A stretch of DNA of 64,000 nucleotides from Sepioteuthis lessoniana (Eukaryota; Mollusca; Cephalopoda; Myopsida; Loliginidae): the NCBI GenBank assembly GCA_963585895.1, contig OY757939.1:31853030-31917029 (forward strand), read 5' to 3'. Shown in pieces: positions 23,562 through 33,735 of the stretch. The translations under genes and the position numbers were made by a program. How positions within the stretch are numbered: the first letter of the stretch is position 1; each line of letters opens with the position of its first letter. The notes below the pieces were generated by a model that was given only the letters and a program-made list of their open reading frames with translations, had not been told where the DNA came from and did no database searches.

Positions 23562-24114
23562 ACCATATTTAACAGCTTATAAGGTGCACCTCAATTTAAG
23601 CTGGCATTCAAAAACAATCATATAAACAAACAGGTTTAATTACAAATGCCATGAAGGGTTTTCGTCCAAAATTCATCACCCTGCCCACTATCAGATCATT
23701 TTTAAAGTTTCATATAGATTCAGATCCTTATTAGATCACAATATTTTACATTTAAAAACTTTAGGTTTGTTTGGGTACTAGCTTGACTAAGCATTGTCCC
23801 TTAAATTTTTTTTTTGACTGGTTTTATTATATATGAAGTGCCAACAAGTATTACCGTTATACATTATTAGCTTGGAAAAGAGTTATTTTTGGTGTAGAAG
23901 CAATTTTCTTGTTTACATTTGTGGAGATGTTTGCAGCTTAATCTAAGGGCCACTGCAGTACTAGAACTGCATTTGCCACTAACCTTAAAACTGACTCTTG
24001 ATCTTTATAAAATGCGGAGTGATTTTTTTGGACATTTTTTCTTTTTTGGAAAAAACAAGTGCATCTTATAAGCTGTCAAATATGTTTATTCATTCGAAAT
24101 AATGTCAAATATGG
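23562..24114. mobile_element. Probable MITE with imperfect terminal inverted repeats
   Basis: The left end ACCATATTTAACAGCTTATA (23562) continues AGGTGCACC. The right end at 24058-24084 is its imperfect complement: AAGTGCATCTTATAAGCTGT followed by CAAATATG. The last part is tandemly repeated with a 29-base unit (24075 and 24104), so the true end may be near 24114. No transposase frame lies between them. Superfamily not assigned; a target-site duplication is not clear. Confidence 0.6.
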
Positions 24115-24828
24115 TTATTCATTCAAAATAATTTAGTTGATATCAGGAAGCTCTGATCTAATTTGCATATTTGACAACTTTTTAATTTTCTGTATATTTT
24201 CCATATGAAAAGATCTCCAAAATCTAGGCTGTCAGAAAGACATTTCATTTTCTTCCCATCAGTTTTGATGAATAATTTCATCAATGTAAATTAACTGAAA
24301 ACCTGCCCTAAAAGTGATTTTTTGGGGTGGTGGAACCCCCCCCCCCCAAAATGAACACTTTTGTCTTTTTTTAAAAAATTTATTTATTTTTTTTTTTTTA
24401 AAATATCTGTTAGTTAATAAATGTCATGAAGAAATTAATATTTTATGGCCTTCTGTTGGTCATTTCTTTTAACTACAGATGTAATCACACCAACATTTTT
24501 TAAGTCTTTATTTTATGACTGAGTAAAAAGGTTATAATGTTGGTTTCTGGCTTGGAAAAATTCAGCTAGATAACTACTTTATACAATTAAAAAAAAGATT
24601 TTGTTGAGCTAACCTAATAGACACAAAGTAAGGGTTCAGTTTAGCATTGTACTTTGGAAATGAAAATCTTCTCTAAAAATGGAAAAACATTTGAAATTTT
24701 TGCAAATTAATGTTATTAGATGTTTGCCATTAGTAACCATCAAAAATCTGATGACTATATTCCTAACCATCTTCAGGTTATTCAATGATGGGCAAGAAAG
24801 TCATTTGGTAAATTAAACTTATCTACCC

Positions 24829-25136
24829 ATCCTATTGATGGAGCTTAGAATACACTGACTGCATCCCCTGCAGAGAGGTAAGACCCACCCAAAAAGGAGT
24901 AGTACTGAAGATCTGTGGAGTGTAGAACAACCCTTTAATTGCCATTATTCCCAGGTCCACTGACTGTGGATCAAATAGATCTGTTTGCAAATTGTATTAT
25001 ATAGGAATACTTGATATTACACAACTGTATGAAAAAATCCAAAAAAAACTTAACTACTACACAAAAAATGAAATGCAGTCTCCTTAACCTCTAGGCATAA
25101 AATAAACCTAGACTGGTTGACATGTTAAAATCAATC
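24829..25136 (+). repeat. Family A repeat copy, internally deleted
   Basis: Head GAGCTTAGAATACACTGACT, GCATCCCCTGCAGAGAGGTA, then a jump to GATCTGTGGAGTGTAG, CATTATTCCCAGGTCCACTG and the tail CCTCTAGGCATAAAATAAAC, TTGACATGTTAAAATCAATC. Confidence 0.75.
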
Positions 25137-25800
25137 AGCAATAAGCTTATCTACTATTTCTAATGAAATTCATATGCATAAAGCTGTTTTAAATGTATTT
25201 TAAGGAAATTTGAGTTTGAAATTTTATTGCAATGGTATCAATACATAAACACATTTTTCTGCTTTTAACTTTGATCTTACAAAAGAAAAGTCCTCAAAGA
25301 TTAACTTGAAATAAGTGATTTTTACATACCATTTCTCTTTACCAAATGCTTTTTCCTTCTGGAGATTTAAAAAAAAATGAAAAACACAGTACACAAGTCA
25401 AGTGAATCTAGCATTTTTTTTTTCTTCAGTCACATACAATGTTGATTGCTCTGAAAATATCTGTCACAAGTTGATTAAACCTGCTTAGTTGTGTTTATAT
25501 CACTGAAGCAACAATACTATCCAAGTGTGTTTATAACTGGTAAGGCAACAATCCCGTTGTGTATTCAAGCAAAAGGTTTTGTTTTTTTTTAAGAGAGGGG
25601 GATGATTGTCTATATTTTATCATATTATGCAACTCTGCTAAAAGTTAGTTTTTTTATACAAAAGTTCATTGAATGAGAATTCAGGGCTTTTTTTTTTTTT
25701 TTTTTTTTTTCCGTTCTTTAATAAAATGTTGATCTCAGAGCTAGTTAGTAACTTTTTACCATTTTGCATTTGTTTTATTTATGGAAATTATTTTATTCCT
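25137..25800. other. Intronic AT-rich DNA
   Basis: No gene recognised; T run at 25688-25710. Confidence 0.5.
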
Positions 25801-26460
25801 TAAGAGCACAGAGTGGTAGCACCTAAGAAGGGCCCTATCTATGGGTTAAATAGAACTAATCGGTGGTTGTCATTTACTGTTTTTATACATTTAAACTGTG
25901 TATTCATGCTGAATTGTTTAAAATAGAACTGTTTTGACATTGAAACTATGTACTTATGCTGAACTGAATTATCTGAAATAAAACTGTTTGACATTTAACT
26001 TTGTGTATTGCCCAGTCAGCTGGGGCTGTAGAATACACTGACTGCACCTCGGCAGAGGGGTAAGACCCCCCACCCCCATGAGCGTCCTGGATATGACACT
26101 AAACAGTCTGATGGTGAGGTCCCAATAATGCTGGGTCCTTGGGGAATACGGAGCACTCCTTCATTGCCATTGCTCCCAGGTCCACTCTGGCCCTGCGTGG
26201 TAGCACTTGATAGGGCCCTATCTATGGGTTAAATAGAACTAACGGCATACTTATGCTAAACTGAATTGTTTGAAATAGAAATGTTTTTGGCAATTGAACT
26301 GTGCTTACACTAAACTGAATTATTTCAAATAGAACTGTTTTTTTTACATTAAAACTGTATTTACACTAAACTGAATTGTTTAACATAGAACTGTTTTGAC
26401 ATGTAACTGTATGTGAACAAAATCTGTACTTATACTAAACTGAATTAGCTGAAAAAAAAA
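25801..26460 (+). repeat. Family A tandem dimer
   Basis: A first unit lacking its head (from GAGTGGTAGCACC, 25810) runs through ~50-base subunits into TTGCCCAGTCAGCTGGGGCT at about 26010, where a second unit starts with a full head: CAGCTGGGGCTGTAGAATAC. The second unit also ends in AAATAGAACTGTTTT-type subunits. The unit junction is the same as at about 45061-45115. Confidence 0.8.
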
Positions 26461-26499
26461 TCTGAATTTATCTGTTCTTTCCCAGCTATAAGTAAATAG

Positions 26500-26874
26500 G
26501 ATTGAGTTTAACAGCATGTCAACCCATCTAAGGTTATTTTATGCCTAAATGTTAGGGATTTACATGTATATACATCCATATTTACATTTTTACTTATTTC
26601 TTAAGAGTTTTTTTTTTATGCACACAGTCTTATTGAAAACAAATATTTTAAACAGCTTTATTTGACTAATAGATAAGATCTTGACAGTTACTACTACTAT
26701 GGGTCAAAGTGAATCTAGTAGTAATGGCCATGAAGGATACTACACACTCTCTAGAGGTACAGAAATGGAGTCTCACCATCAGATGCAGTTTTGTGTAATA
26801 TCCAGGACAACCTCTTTTGGGGAGAGGTCTTATCCCTCTGCACAGGATGCAGTCTGTATTTTAAGTTCTGCTGT
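26500..26874 (-). repeat. Family A repeat copy, minus orientation
   Basis: On the minus strand: CAGACTGCATCCTGTGCAGA, CCCCAAAAGAGGTTGTCCTG, CATCTGATGGTGAGACTCCA, GGCCATTACTACTAG, then ACTCTTAAGAAATAAG and the tail TAGGCATAAAATAACC, GGGTTGACATGCTGTTAAAC. This is the one copy I found on the minus strand. The 74-codon plus-strand frame at 26681 is its shadow. Confidence 0.8.
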
Positions 26875-27312
26875 CAAAGCTAGCAAGAGCATATGGGAAA
26901 CTTGACAAGTAGACCCGGGAGAACAGAAAACTAACTATGGAAGCAAAGATACTTTCAATCCAGGCTTATGTCCTTGCAGATGGAAGTCAAGCATGAATAC
27001 TAATTCTCATCAAGAACAAAAGTAAAAGAATTTCTACATTTGTTGCCTGTGAATGATATTCAAGATGGCAATGCAAATGTTCTATCACTATTCTTGATAT
27101 TTCAGTAGAAGAGGTCAAGATGGGTTAGTCATTTGAGAAGAATGAAAACACTAGGATAGCCAATCAAGTGCTATATGGAGAGTTATCAGTTGGAATCAGA
27201 AATATATGTATTTATATTTGGAAAAACTGGAAATAAATCCAACAGTATAAAAATATCTATAAAAAAAAAACAAAACCCCCAAACAAAATAGGTCTTCAAA
27301 GGATGATTTTAT

Positions 27313-28230
27313 TTAAAGTTTTAATTATTTACCAACTTTAAACATTTTGGTTTTTAAACCTTCATCAGGGTGTATGAATTTCTAAATGAAACAAAAAGAT
27401 GAGAAAGTTTTAGATATTCTATTTCTATTGATAATATTCTTTCAAATTTGTGATGTAATTAGTGTTCAAAAATTTATTTCTAAAAAATCGTATCACATCA
27501 GTCTGTTAATATTTATATTATTGAGTTCATATCCACCAATTATAAACGTTCTATAACATATCTATTTGTCTTTATCAATGTTAGCCTTCTCTCTCTCCGT
27601 CTGTTTAATCCAATTAAGTATATATAAACAATAACGGTAAATTCTTTTAAATAAGGGATTTTTGTAACTTTTCAACACCAATCTGACCAAATAAGGAGAC
27701 AAATTGACATGGCCAGGTCTCTGATAGTGTTATAGTTTTCCAGCGGTTTTATTATGTACATAAATTAACATTTTGGAATCTTTAAAATTAAAGTTGTGAT
27801 TAGTTTCTAGATTATGTCTGACCAAACTATTATCTTTTTTTCAGATTGGTGCTGAAAAGTTACAAAATCCATATTTAAAAGAATTTGGCTTCATTTTTTA
27901 TCTATACTGAGATGATTGGATCAAACAAACTGAAAGACATAGAAGCAGATTAACATTGATAGATATATTACAGAATGTTTATAATAGGTAGATATGAACA
28001 AAACAATATAAATATGAACATAGAGAGATAGGCTGGTGTGACCACTCCTTTTTTTTTTTAAAGATAGATTTCAAATACTAATTACATCACATAAATTTGA
28101 AATAGAACGCTATCAACGGAAATAGAATGTTTAAAACTTTCTCATCTTTTTGTTTCATTTAGAAATTTATACACCCTGATAAATGTTTAAAAATTGAAAT
28201 GTTTAATGTTGACAAATAATTCAAGCTATA
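27313..28230. mobile_element. Fold-back element with ~380-base inverted repeats
   Basis: The left arm 27313-27684 and right arm 27841-28230 are imperfect reverse complements around a ~156-base spacer. Paired blocks include AAATGAAACAAAAAGATGAG with its complement at 28140-28165, TGATGTAATTAGT with ACTAATTACATCA, and ACTTTTCAACACCAATCTGA with TCAGATTGGTGCTGAAAAGT. Each arm carries near its outer edge a hammerhead-ribozyme-like core reading outward. No coding frame. A Penelope-like or other hammerhead-bearing retroelement is a guess; a plain fold-back transposon is the alternative. Confidence 0.7.
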
Positions 28231-28235
28231 AATAA

Positions 28236-29335
28236 AATCATCATCATCATCATCATGTCGCACCACCAGCACAGATCTCTCTGACCCTCTCCCACTACCC
28301 TTCTCTATCATCCATTGCTTCCAGTGGTTCTTCAAAGCTACATCCTGTATCGGCACAGAGCTATTGTATGTAGGTTCTAGTTATCCTGCTTTTGCTTGTT
28401 CATGTGAAGGGGTCCACAGATATATGTCCCTATTTCTCCAGCAGTGTCCCGCATGTTTGGTTCATCTAACTTTGATAGTTTTCGTGATGAGTGGTAAGTG
28501 GCCGTACAGCTGCTGCTTTGTGGGGTGCTGCCTTCAGGACTTGTTCAATATTGCTTGCAGCATTCTTGTGTAGTTGTTGTCAAGCTTTTTCTCCATACGT
28601 TTAGTTAGCGTCCATGTAGTGCATCCATACAGCAGTATCGATATGATCGCTGATTGGAAAAAACTGCATTTCATTTTATCAGTCAGGTCTGACTTCCATA
28701 TGACCGATAGCCTATCAGTAGCTGTCCATACCTTTGCTAGCCGCATGTTGACGTCAGTCTCTGTTGATGAGACTGACGTCTCCTAGGTAGGTGACCTTGT
28801 CTATTAGTTTCAAAGAACTACTGTTTAATGTGGAGATGTCGCCTCTTTAATTAAAGCACATGTATTCTGTCTTATGTGCATTGACATGGAGGCCTATGCT
28901 AGCAGCTGCTTGTTCCAGACTATGTAGCAGGGTTTCAGTTTGGGCAGGTGTATTTGCCAGAAGTGCTATGTCTTTGGCATAGTCCATGTCCGTAATTGTT
29001 TGTGTGGGGTATCTTCTGCTTCTTTCCTTTGTTAGTTTGAAACCATTGTCTTTCATTTTATCAATAGATATTCTAAGCATGTAGTCTAGACAGATAATAA
29101 AAAGGTATGGGGCTAATGTGTCTCCTTCCAGCACACCTGCTACAATGTCGAAGTAGTCTATATCTCCATCAGGGGAGTGGACTTTTACTTTTGTGTTTCT
29201 ATATCTCGTCATTATGGCTGCAACAGTTTCTTTGGGTAGGCCATAGGCGAGTAGTATTTGCTCCATCTTTTCTCAGTGTATGGGGTCAAAGGCCTTGGCG
29301 AAGTCAACAAATAATATTGTTGCCTCCAGGTTTTT
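28236..29335 (-). pseudogene. RTE-like LINE, 3' half of ORF2 (RT and C-terminus)
   Basis: On the minus strand, from about 29335: FVDFAKAFDPIH (RT motif with the first catalytic Asp), EQILLAYGLPKETVAAIMTR, GVLEGDTLAPYLFIICLDYM, then MDYAKDIALLANTPAQTETL, LHVNAHKTEYMCFN, SVIWKSDLTDKMKCSFFQSA, LLYGCTTWTLTKRMEKKLDN and NYTRMLQAILNKS. The usual YADD box reads YAKD, so one catalytic Asp is replaced. Stops and frameshifts occur after MCFN. The 3' end is the (ATG)n/(CAT)n run at 28243-28257, typical of RTE-type tails. The 5' end is truncated inside RT. Retrotransposon relic, not a host gene. Confidence 0.88.
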
Positions 29336-29482
29336 ACATGTACACCTTCAAGAATTTGATGGATTGTCAAAATATGTGACTTTGTGGATCTATTTCTCTG
29401 GGAAAAAAAGCATAAAAATAAATAAAATTGTCCTTTGAAAACCTTGTGTTTTTTCATATTTGTAGATTTTCATATATATTTC

Positions 29483-30300
29483 GCCTGTCAGCTCAACTTA
29501 GAATATACTGACTGTACCCTCTGCAAAGAGCTAAAACTCTCCCAAAAAGAAGTGTTCTGGCTATGATACAAAACTACATATGGTGGTGAGACTCCAGTTT
29601 TGGAGTTCTGAGCACTATGGAAACCTTTCTTTATTACAATTACTACCAAGTCCACTCTGACTTGGAGTGGTAGTACTTGTTAGGGTCCTATCTACGGATC
29701 AAATAGATATGAAAATTATTAGTATGAGATAGAAATACTTTATATCATACAACCAGAAATTATTTGCATTGAGAATAGTTACTTAAAGCTATAACTGTTT
29801 ACTAAGAATTATTATTAGTTATTTGATACCATATAACCATATTTACCAACCCCTCCACTCAGGCAGGATATGACACAAGGTCAATTTTTAAGCGGAGTTT
29901 AGCAGGTTTGAATTCAGAGTTTTCCTTCTCCTAGACTAGTTGCCTCACCAAGGCTGAAGAACTCAGTCTGCCCTACTATTTACCCATAGCTGGAGGGAGA
30001 ATAATTGGATTCATACCTTTCCCAAGGGTATTAGTGCTATGTGAAATGCCATCAGTCTTGTCCAGGATTTGAACTCGTGTTGTTGTGTCCATTTCCTACG
30101 ACGATAACCATTACACCACGGGCACCTCCATTTGATACCATATAACTGTGTGCACACAAATGATTATTATTTAATAGAAATAATTATTTGAAACCATATA
30201 ATTGCATATAGATTATTAGATAGGAATACTTGAAACCATACAGCTGTGCAAAAAACTTTTAACTACACAAAAAATGTAAATAGGAATGCAATTGCTTAAC
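29483..30300 (+). repeat. Family A repeat copy, interrupted by a SINE2
   Basis: Head CCTGTCAGCTCAACTTAGAA, GGTGGTGAGACTCCAGTTTT, TCCACTCTGACTTGGAGTGG, TAGTACTTGTTAGGGTCCTA, then ~50-base subunits; sequence resumes after the SINE2 at 30130 with further subunits and CACAAAAAATGTAAATAGG. The final GGCATAAAATAACC tail is missing. Confidence 0.8.
29821..30146 (-). mobile_element. SINE2 reference copy with 17-bp target-site duplication
   Basis: The insert 29838-30129 is flanked by ATTTGATACCATATAAC at 29821-29837 and 30130-30146. On the minus strand the head is GGTGCCCGTGGTGTAATGGT (A-box region TGGTGTAATGG), with B box GAGTTCAAATCCTGG, so it is a tRNA-derived SINE. The body contains ATTTCACATAGCACTAATAC, CCTTGGGAAAGGTATGAATC, CCAGCTATGGGTAAATAGTA and GGTGAGGCAACTAGTCTAGG, and ends TAAAAATTGACCTTGTGTCA followed by GAGGGGTTGGTAAATAT. 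Inserted into a pre-existing family A copy. Confidence 0.9.
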
Positions 30301-31444
30301 TACTTCAATTACTGAGAAGAGATTTTACAGTCAGAATTCAGCAAAGATGTCAACCCGAGGGAATGAAACAATGTGTTAGAGTGAATAGGTCATGATGTAT
30401 TGATAGAACTCGACCTTTTTTTCATTCGTCTATGTCTGTTCAATCTATAAATTGTGACCTTTTTATTCCAACACATTGCTTCAATCCCTTAGGTTGACAT
30501 CTTCACTGGGGTGGTTATATTCAAAGTTGTAGAGTTAATACAACTTTGGGTTTGATGTCTGGTTGTCTTTATCTGAAATGTTGTGATTCCACTAATCAAG
30601 CAATTCCTAATAGGTGGATTTTGGTAATTTTCCTGTCTTAGTCTCTTGTGATCTGAACAGCAAATTGATAGGTACCAAATAATCAAAGATGCTAGTTGGT
30701 TGGATGGATATAAATATATATATATATAACGTTATTAAATCAAGAGTTGGGAACCATTCCAAGCAGAACAATTTAAATATTCAAATATAGAATATTAAAT
30801 TTAAGTAATTCTGGTCAAGAGCTCAATGTAAATAAATTATTTTTTTCAAAATAAAAACCAGCAATTGGTCACATTAAGAGAAATTTATTTCCAGGATGGA
30901 AATAAATTTATTATCTAAATTTGAATTAATATTAGTAATGATAATAATTTCTAAATTTGAATTAAAATTAGTAAATTTTTAGCTCTGTTATTGTAATGTA
31001 ATTTGGGGGAATTTTTATTGTGAATAACATTATTTTTAGATAGAATTATTTCATTTTAATGATTAAAATTTGATGTACTAAAATAAGATATGTATGAGTA
31101 ATAAATTTTTTATATAATACTTTGGATAGTAAGATATGTATTTTTGTAGCTGTAGATTTTTCCTCTGTTAAATTTGAAGGGAGATGAAACCGAGTGTTCT
31201 ATACATGCCAAAATAAATTGATACTAATTGTTACTTCATTTGGATTGGGTTAGGTTTATGTAGGCGAAATAAGTTTTTTGTGTCTAGTCTGGTTGTGAAT
31301 CTGGAATGAGTTATTTTCGTCTATTTTTTCGTTTGATCTAAAGAAGTCTTGGTAATTTTTTAGTGCATTAATTTATATCAATGCCTTTTAACAGGATGGA
31401 AATAAATTCATTATCTTAATGTGACAGGTTGTTTTTTATTTTGG

Positions 31445-31482
<38 letters not shown>

Positions 31483-31767
31483 ATTAAAGTATTGTATGTT
31501 TCTCTCTCCCTCTCTCGAGCATTAATAACAATAGAGAATTGTGCTAAGAGCAAGTTCTTCTGAAAGGAAAAATAGTTTTAAATTGAATTACATTATACAC
31601 TGTTGTTAGTGTGTGAAAAAACATTTTATGAACATATGTTCCCTTTTTTCTGGCTGACTACTATCTTGAATTACAGTGTCTGCATGTTCCCTTCGAACCC
31701 TCAAATTGCAAAATAAAGTTTTTGCTTTGACTTCATCCTACCGACTACTCATTCATGTCATTAAATC
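30301..31767. other. Non-coding stretch left of the full LINE
   Basis: Contains an imperfect inverted pair (30340-30400 with 30440-30505, sharing AAGATGTCAACC, GGGAATGAAACAATGTGTTA). Near-identical direct repeats AGGATGGAAATAAATTTATT (30894) and AGGATGGAAATAAATTCATT (31392) lie about 500 bases apart. (TA)n runs at 30714-30727 and 31448-31480. No coding frame. Confidence 0.5.
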
Positions 31768-32379
31768 TCACTTTTTGTACCGCCCTGTCAGCTGGGGCTG
31801 TAGAATACGCCGACTGCACCTCTGCAAAGGGGTAAGACCCCACCCCCAATGAGGCCACCTGTTGGCCGTGGGTGGTGTCCCGTAAGGCGCTAGGACAGAA
31901 CCCTGGTGGTTGAGCAGTCATTGATCTGGTGACAGAGTGGTCAATGGCTTGCAACACATCACTTTGGCCCTTACTTGGTCTGATGGGCCTTTGGATTGGA
32001 CCTGATCCAACCAATCGGCTGGTCCTGACATACCCTAGCACATATGTTGGTTTGTTTTTTTTTTTCTCGATCATATCATACAATCTGCTCTTGTGGAACT
32101 ACTCGATCTATTTTTGAGGAACTATTCCCAACCTTTTATTCCATATGTGCTAGAAGGCGGAGGCTGAGGGTCAATTGTGCTGAGAGGTAGGACTTATGAC
32201 CACTGTGAGATTGTTGTTTTTAAAAGCAAAATTTGGCAGAGGCTCATAATCATACTCTTTGCATGTGTATACTGGTATTGTATCCCCGTATCAGCCAAGG
32301 CAAATGGGTTGCCCCCTTCTCAAGTTGGACTCCATGGTGAGTGGTGGAGCATAGGACCAGCAAATAACAATTAGCAATC

Positions 32380-33735
32380 ATGGCTTTTTCTTCATCAAAA
32401 AAACTGAAATGTACCGGAAACTGAATCGGACTACGAATAATTGAATCCACGGAAACGCCAATAACAAACCTATCGCCATTTTTAATTGAAAATGTAATAT
32501 CTAGTAATATAACCCTCATCCATGTAAAAAAAAACCTAAAAAAATCAAACTCTGCTTGTTGAAGTAGATAAAAGGAAAAATGCCGATTTTCTACTGAAAA
32601 TGACTAAATTCCATACTATAAATGTAAAAACTTACCCTCACAAATACTTGAATATAAGTAAAGGGGTTGTAAGAAGTAAGGAATCATCATGATGCACAAT
32701 TGAAGAAATAAAAAAAGAAATGAAGAAACAAGGTATAACAAAAGTAAAGAAAGTAACAATCAAAAAAGAGGGTAAACTCATTGAAACTAACACCTACATA
32801 ATGACATTTGACCAACCCAAAATACCGGAGAAGATAAAAGTAGGCTACACAATGGAGAGAGTTGAGCAATTCATACCCAATCCATTGTGTTGCTACAATT
32901 GTCAAAAATACGGCCATCACGAGGATAATTGTAGAGGTTGACAAGTATGTAGCAAATGTGCTCAACAAGATCCTGACCACCATATTGACAATTGTAACAA
33001 TCCGTATCGGTGTGCAAATTGCGGAGGTGATCATCCCATCTATGCAAGATCTTGTGAGAGTTAGAAACTGGAAAAGGAAATATTGGGAATTAAACTCAGG
33101 AATAACACCCCATACAACAAAGCGCGAAAAATGATAATAGGATCTAAGACCACAACCTACTCTCAAGCCATCCAGCGCAATAAAACCCAATATAACTACA
33201 AGAGGATAGTAAAAAAATTGATTCAGCTGGAGCCAGGCGACTTGGAAGGCTATATCAATGAAATAAGAGCCTCACTTGATACCAACAAAATTTCAGAGAT
33301 GCCAACAACAAAGGCAGATCTTGTTGCAGACAAAGTGAAGACACCTGTGCAAACTCACATCTCCACTGGTAAGACCGATCAAGAAAAGAGCATGGAGCTA
33401 TCACCAACCACACAACCAATCAAATGTGTAACGGAGAAATCTCCTTCCAAAACAAGACCAAAAGATAGGAGATCCCCAATAAGACCACCCACTTCTACAG
33501 ATACCTCCCCAAACAAGAAACTACAAAAGTCAAGACAAAAATTATTCCAAAAGAAAAAACCGTCGAAAGTAAAAATGTTGACTCGAGTAACAAATTCAAA
33601 ATCTTAGAAAAGATGGAAATAGAAAACAGCCCCCAAGTACATAAACATAAAGGCCATAAAAATAAACCATCAAACAGTCCAGATCTAAGGCCTAACAATG
33701 AACCACAAAATAATTCAGTGGAACTGCCGCGGAAT
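32380..33735 (+). pseudogene. LINE ORF1 (nucleic-acid-binding Gag-like protein), broken
   Basis: The likely start ATG at 32380 gives MAFSSSKKLKCTGN and an early stop. A frameshift follows near 32540, after which NADFLLKMTKFHTINVKTYP and HKYLNISKGVVRSKE resemble the region preceding the zinc knuckles in LINE Gag-like proteins. Further in-frame stops are at 32690, 32939 and about 33062. Zinc knuckles: CYNCQKYGHHEDNC (from 32891), CSKCAQQDPDHHIDNC, and CANCGGDHPIYARSC. The C-terminal half is Lys/Ser/Pro-rich. The frame shifts again near 33535; the new frame (KFKILEKMEIENSPQ...) overlaps the start of ORF2. The usual role is binding the element RNA. Confidence 0.85.

Noticed and set aside
26681..26905. 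74-codon plus-strand frame
   Set aside because: It is the antisense of a minus-oriented family A copy.
28574..29379. Plus-strand frames at 28574 and 29107
   Set aside because: They are antisense shadows of the RTE-like pseudogene on the minus strand.
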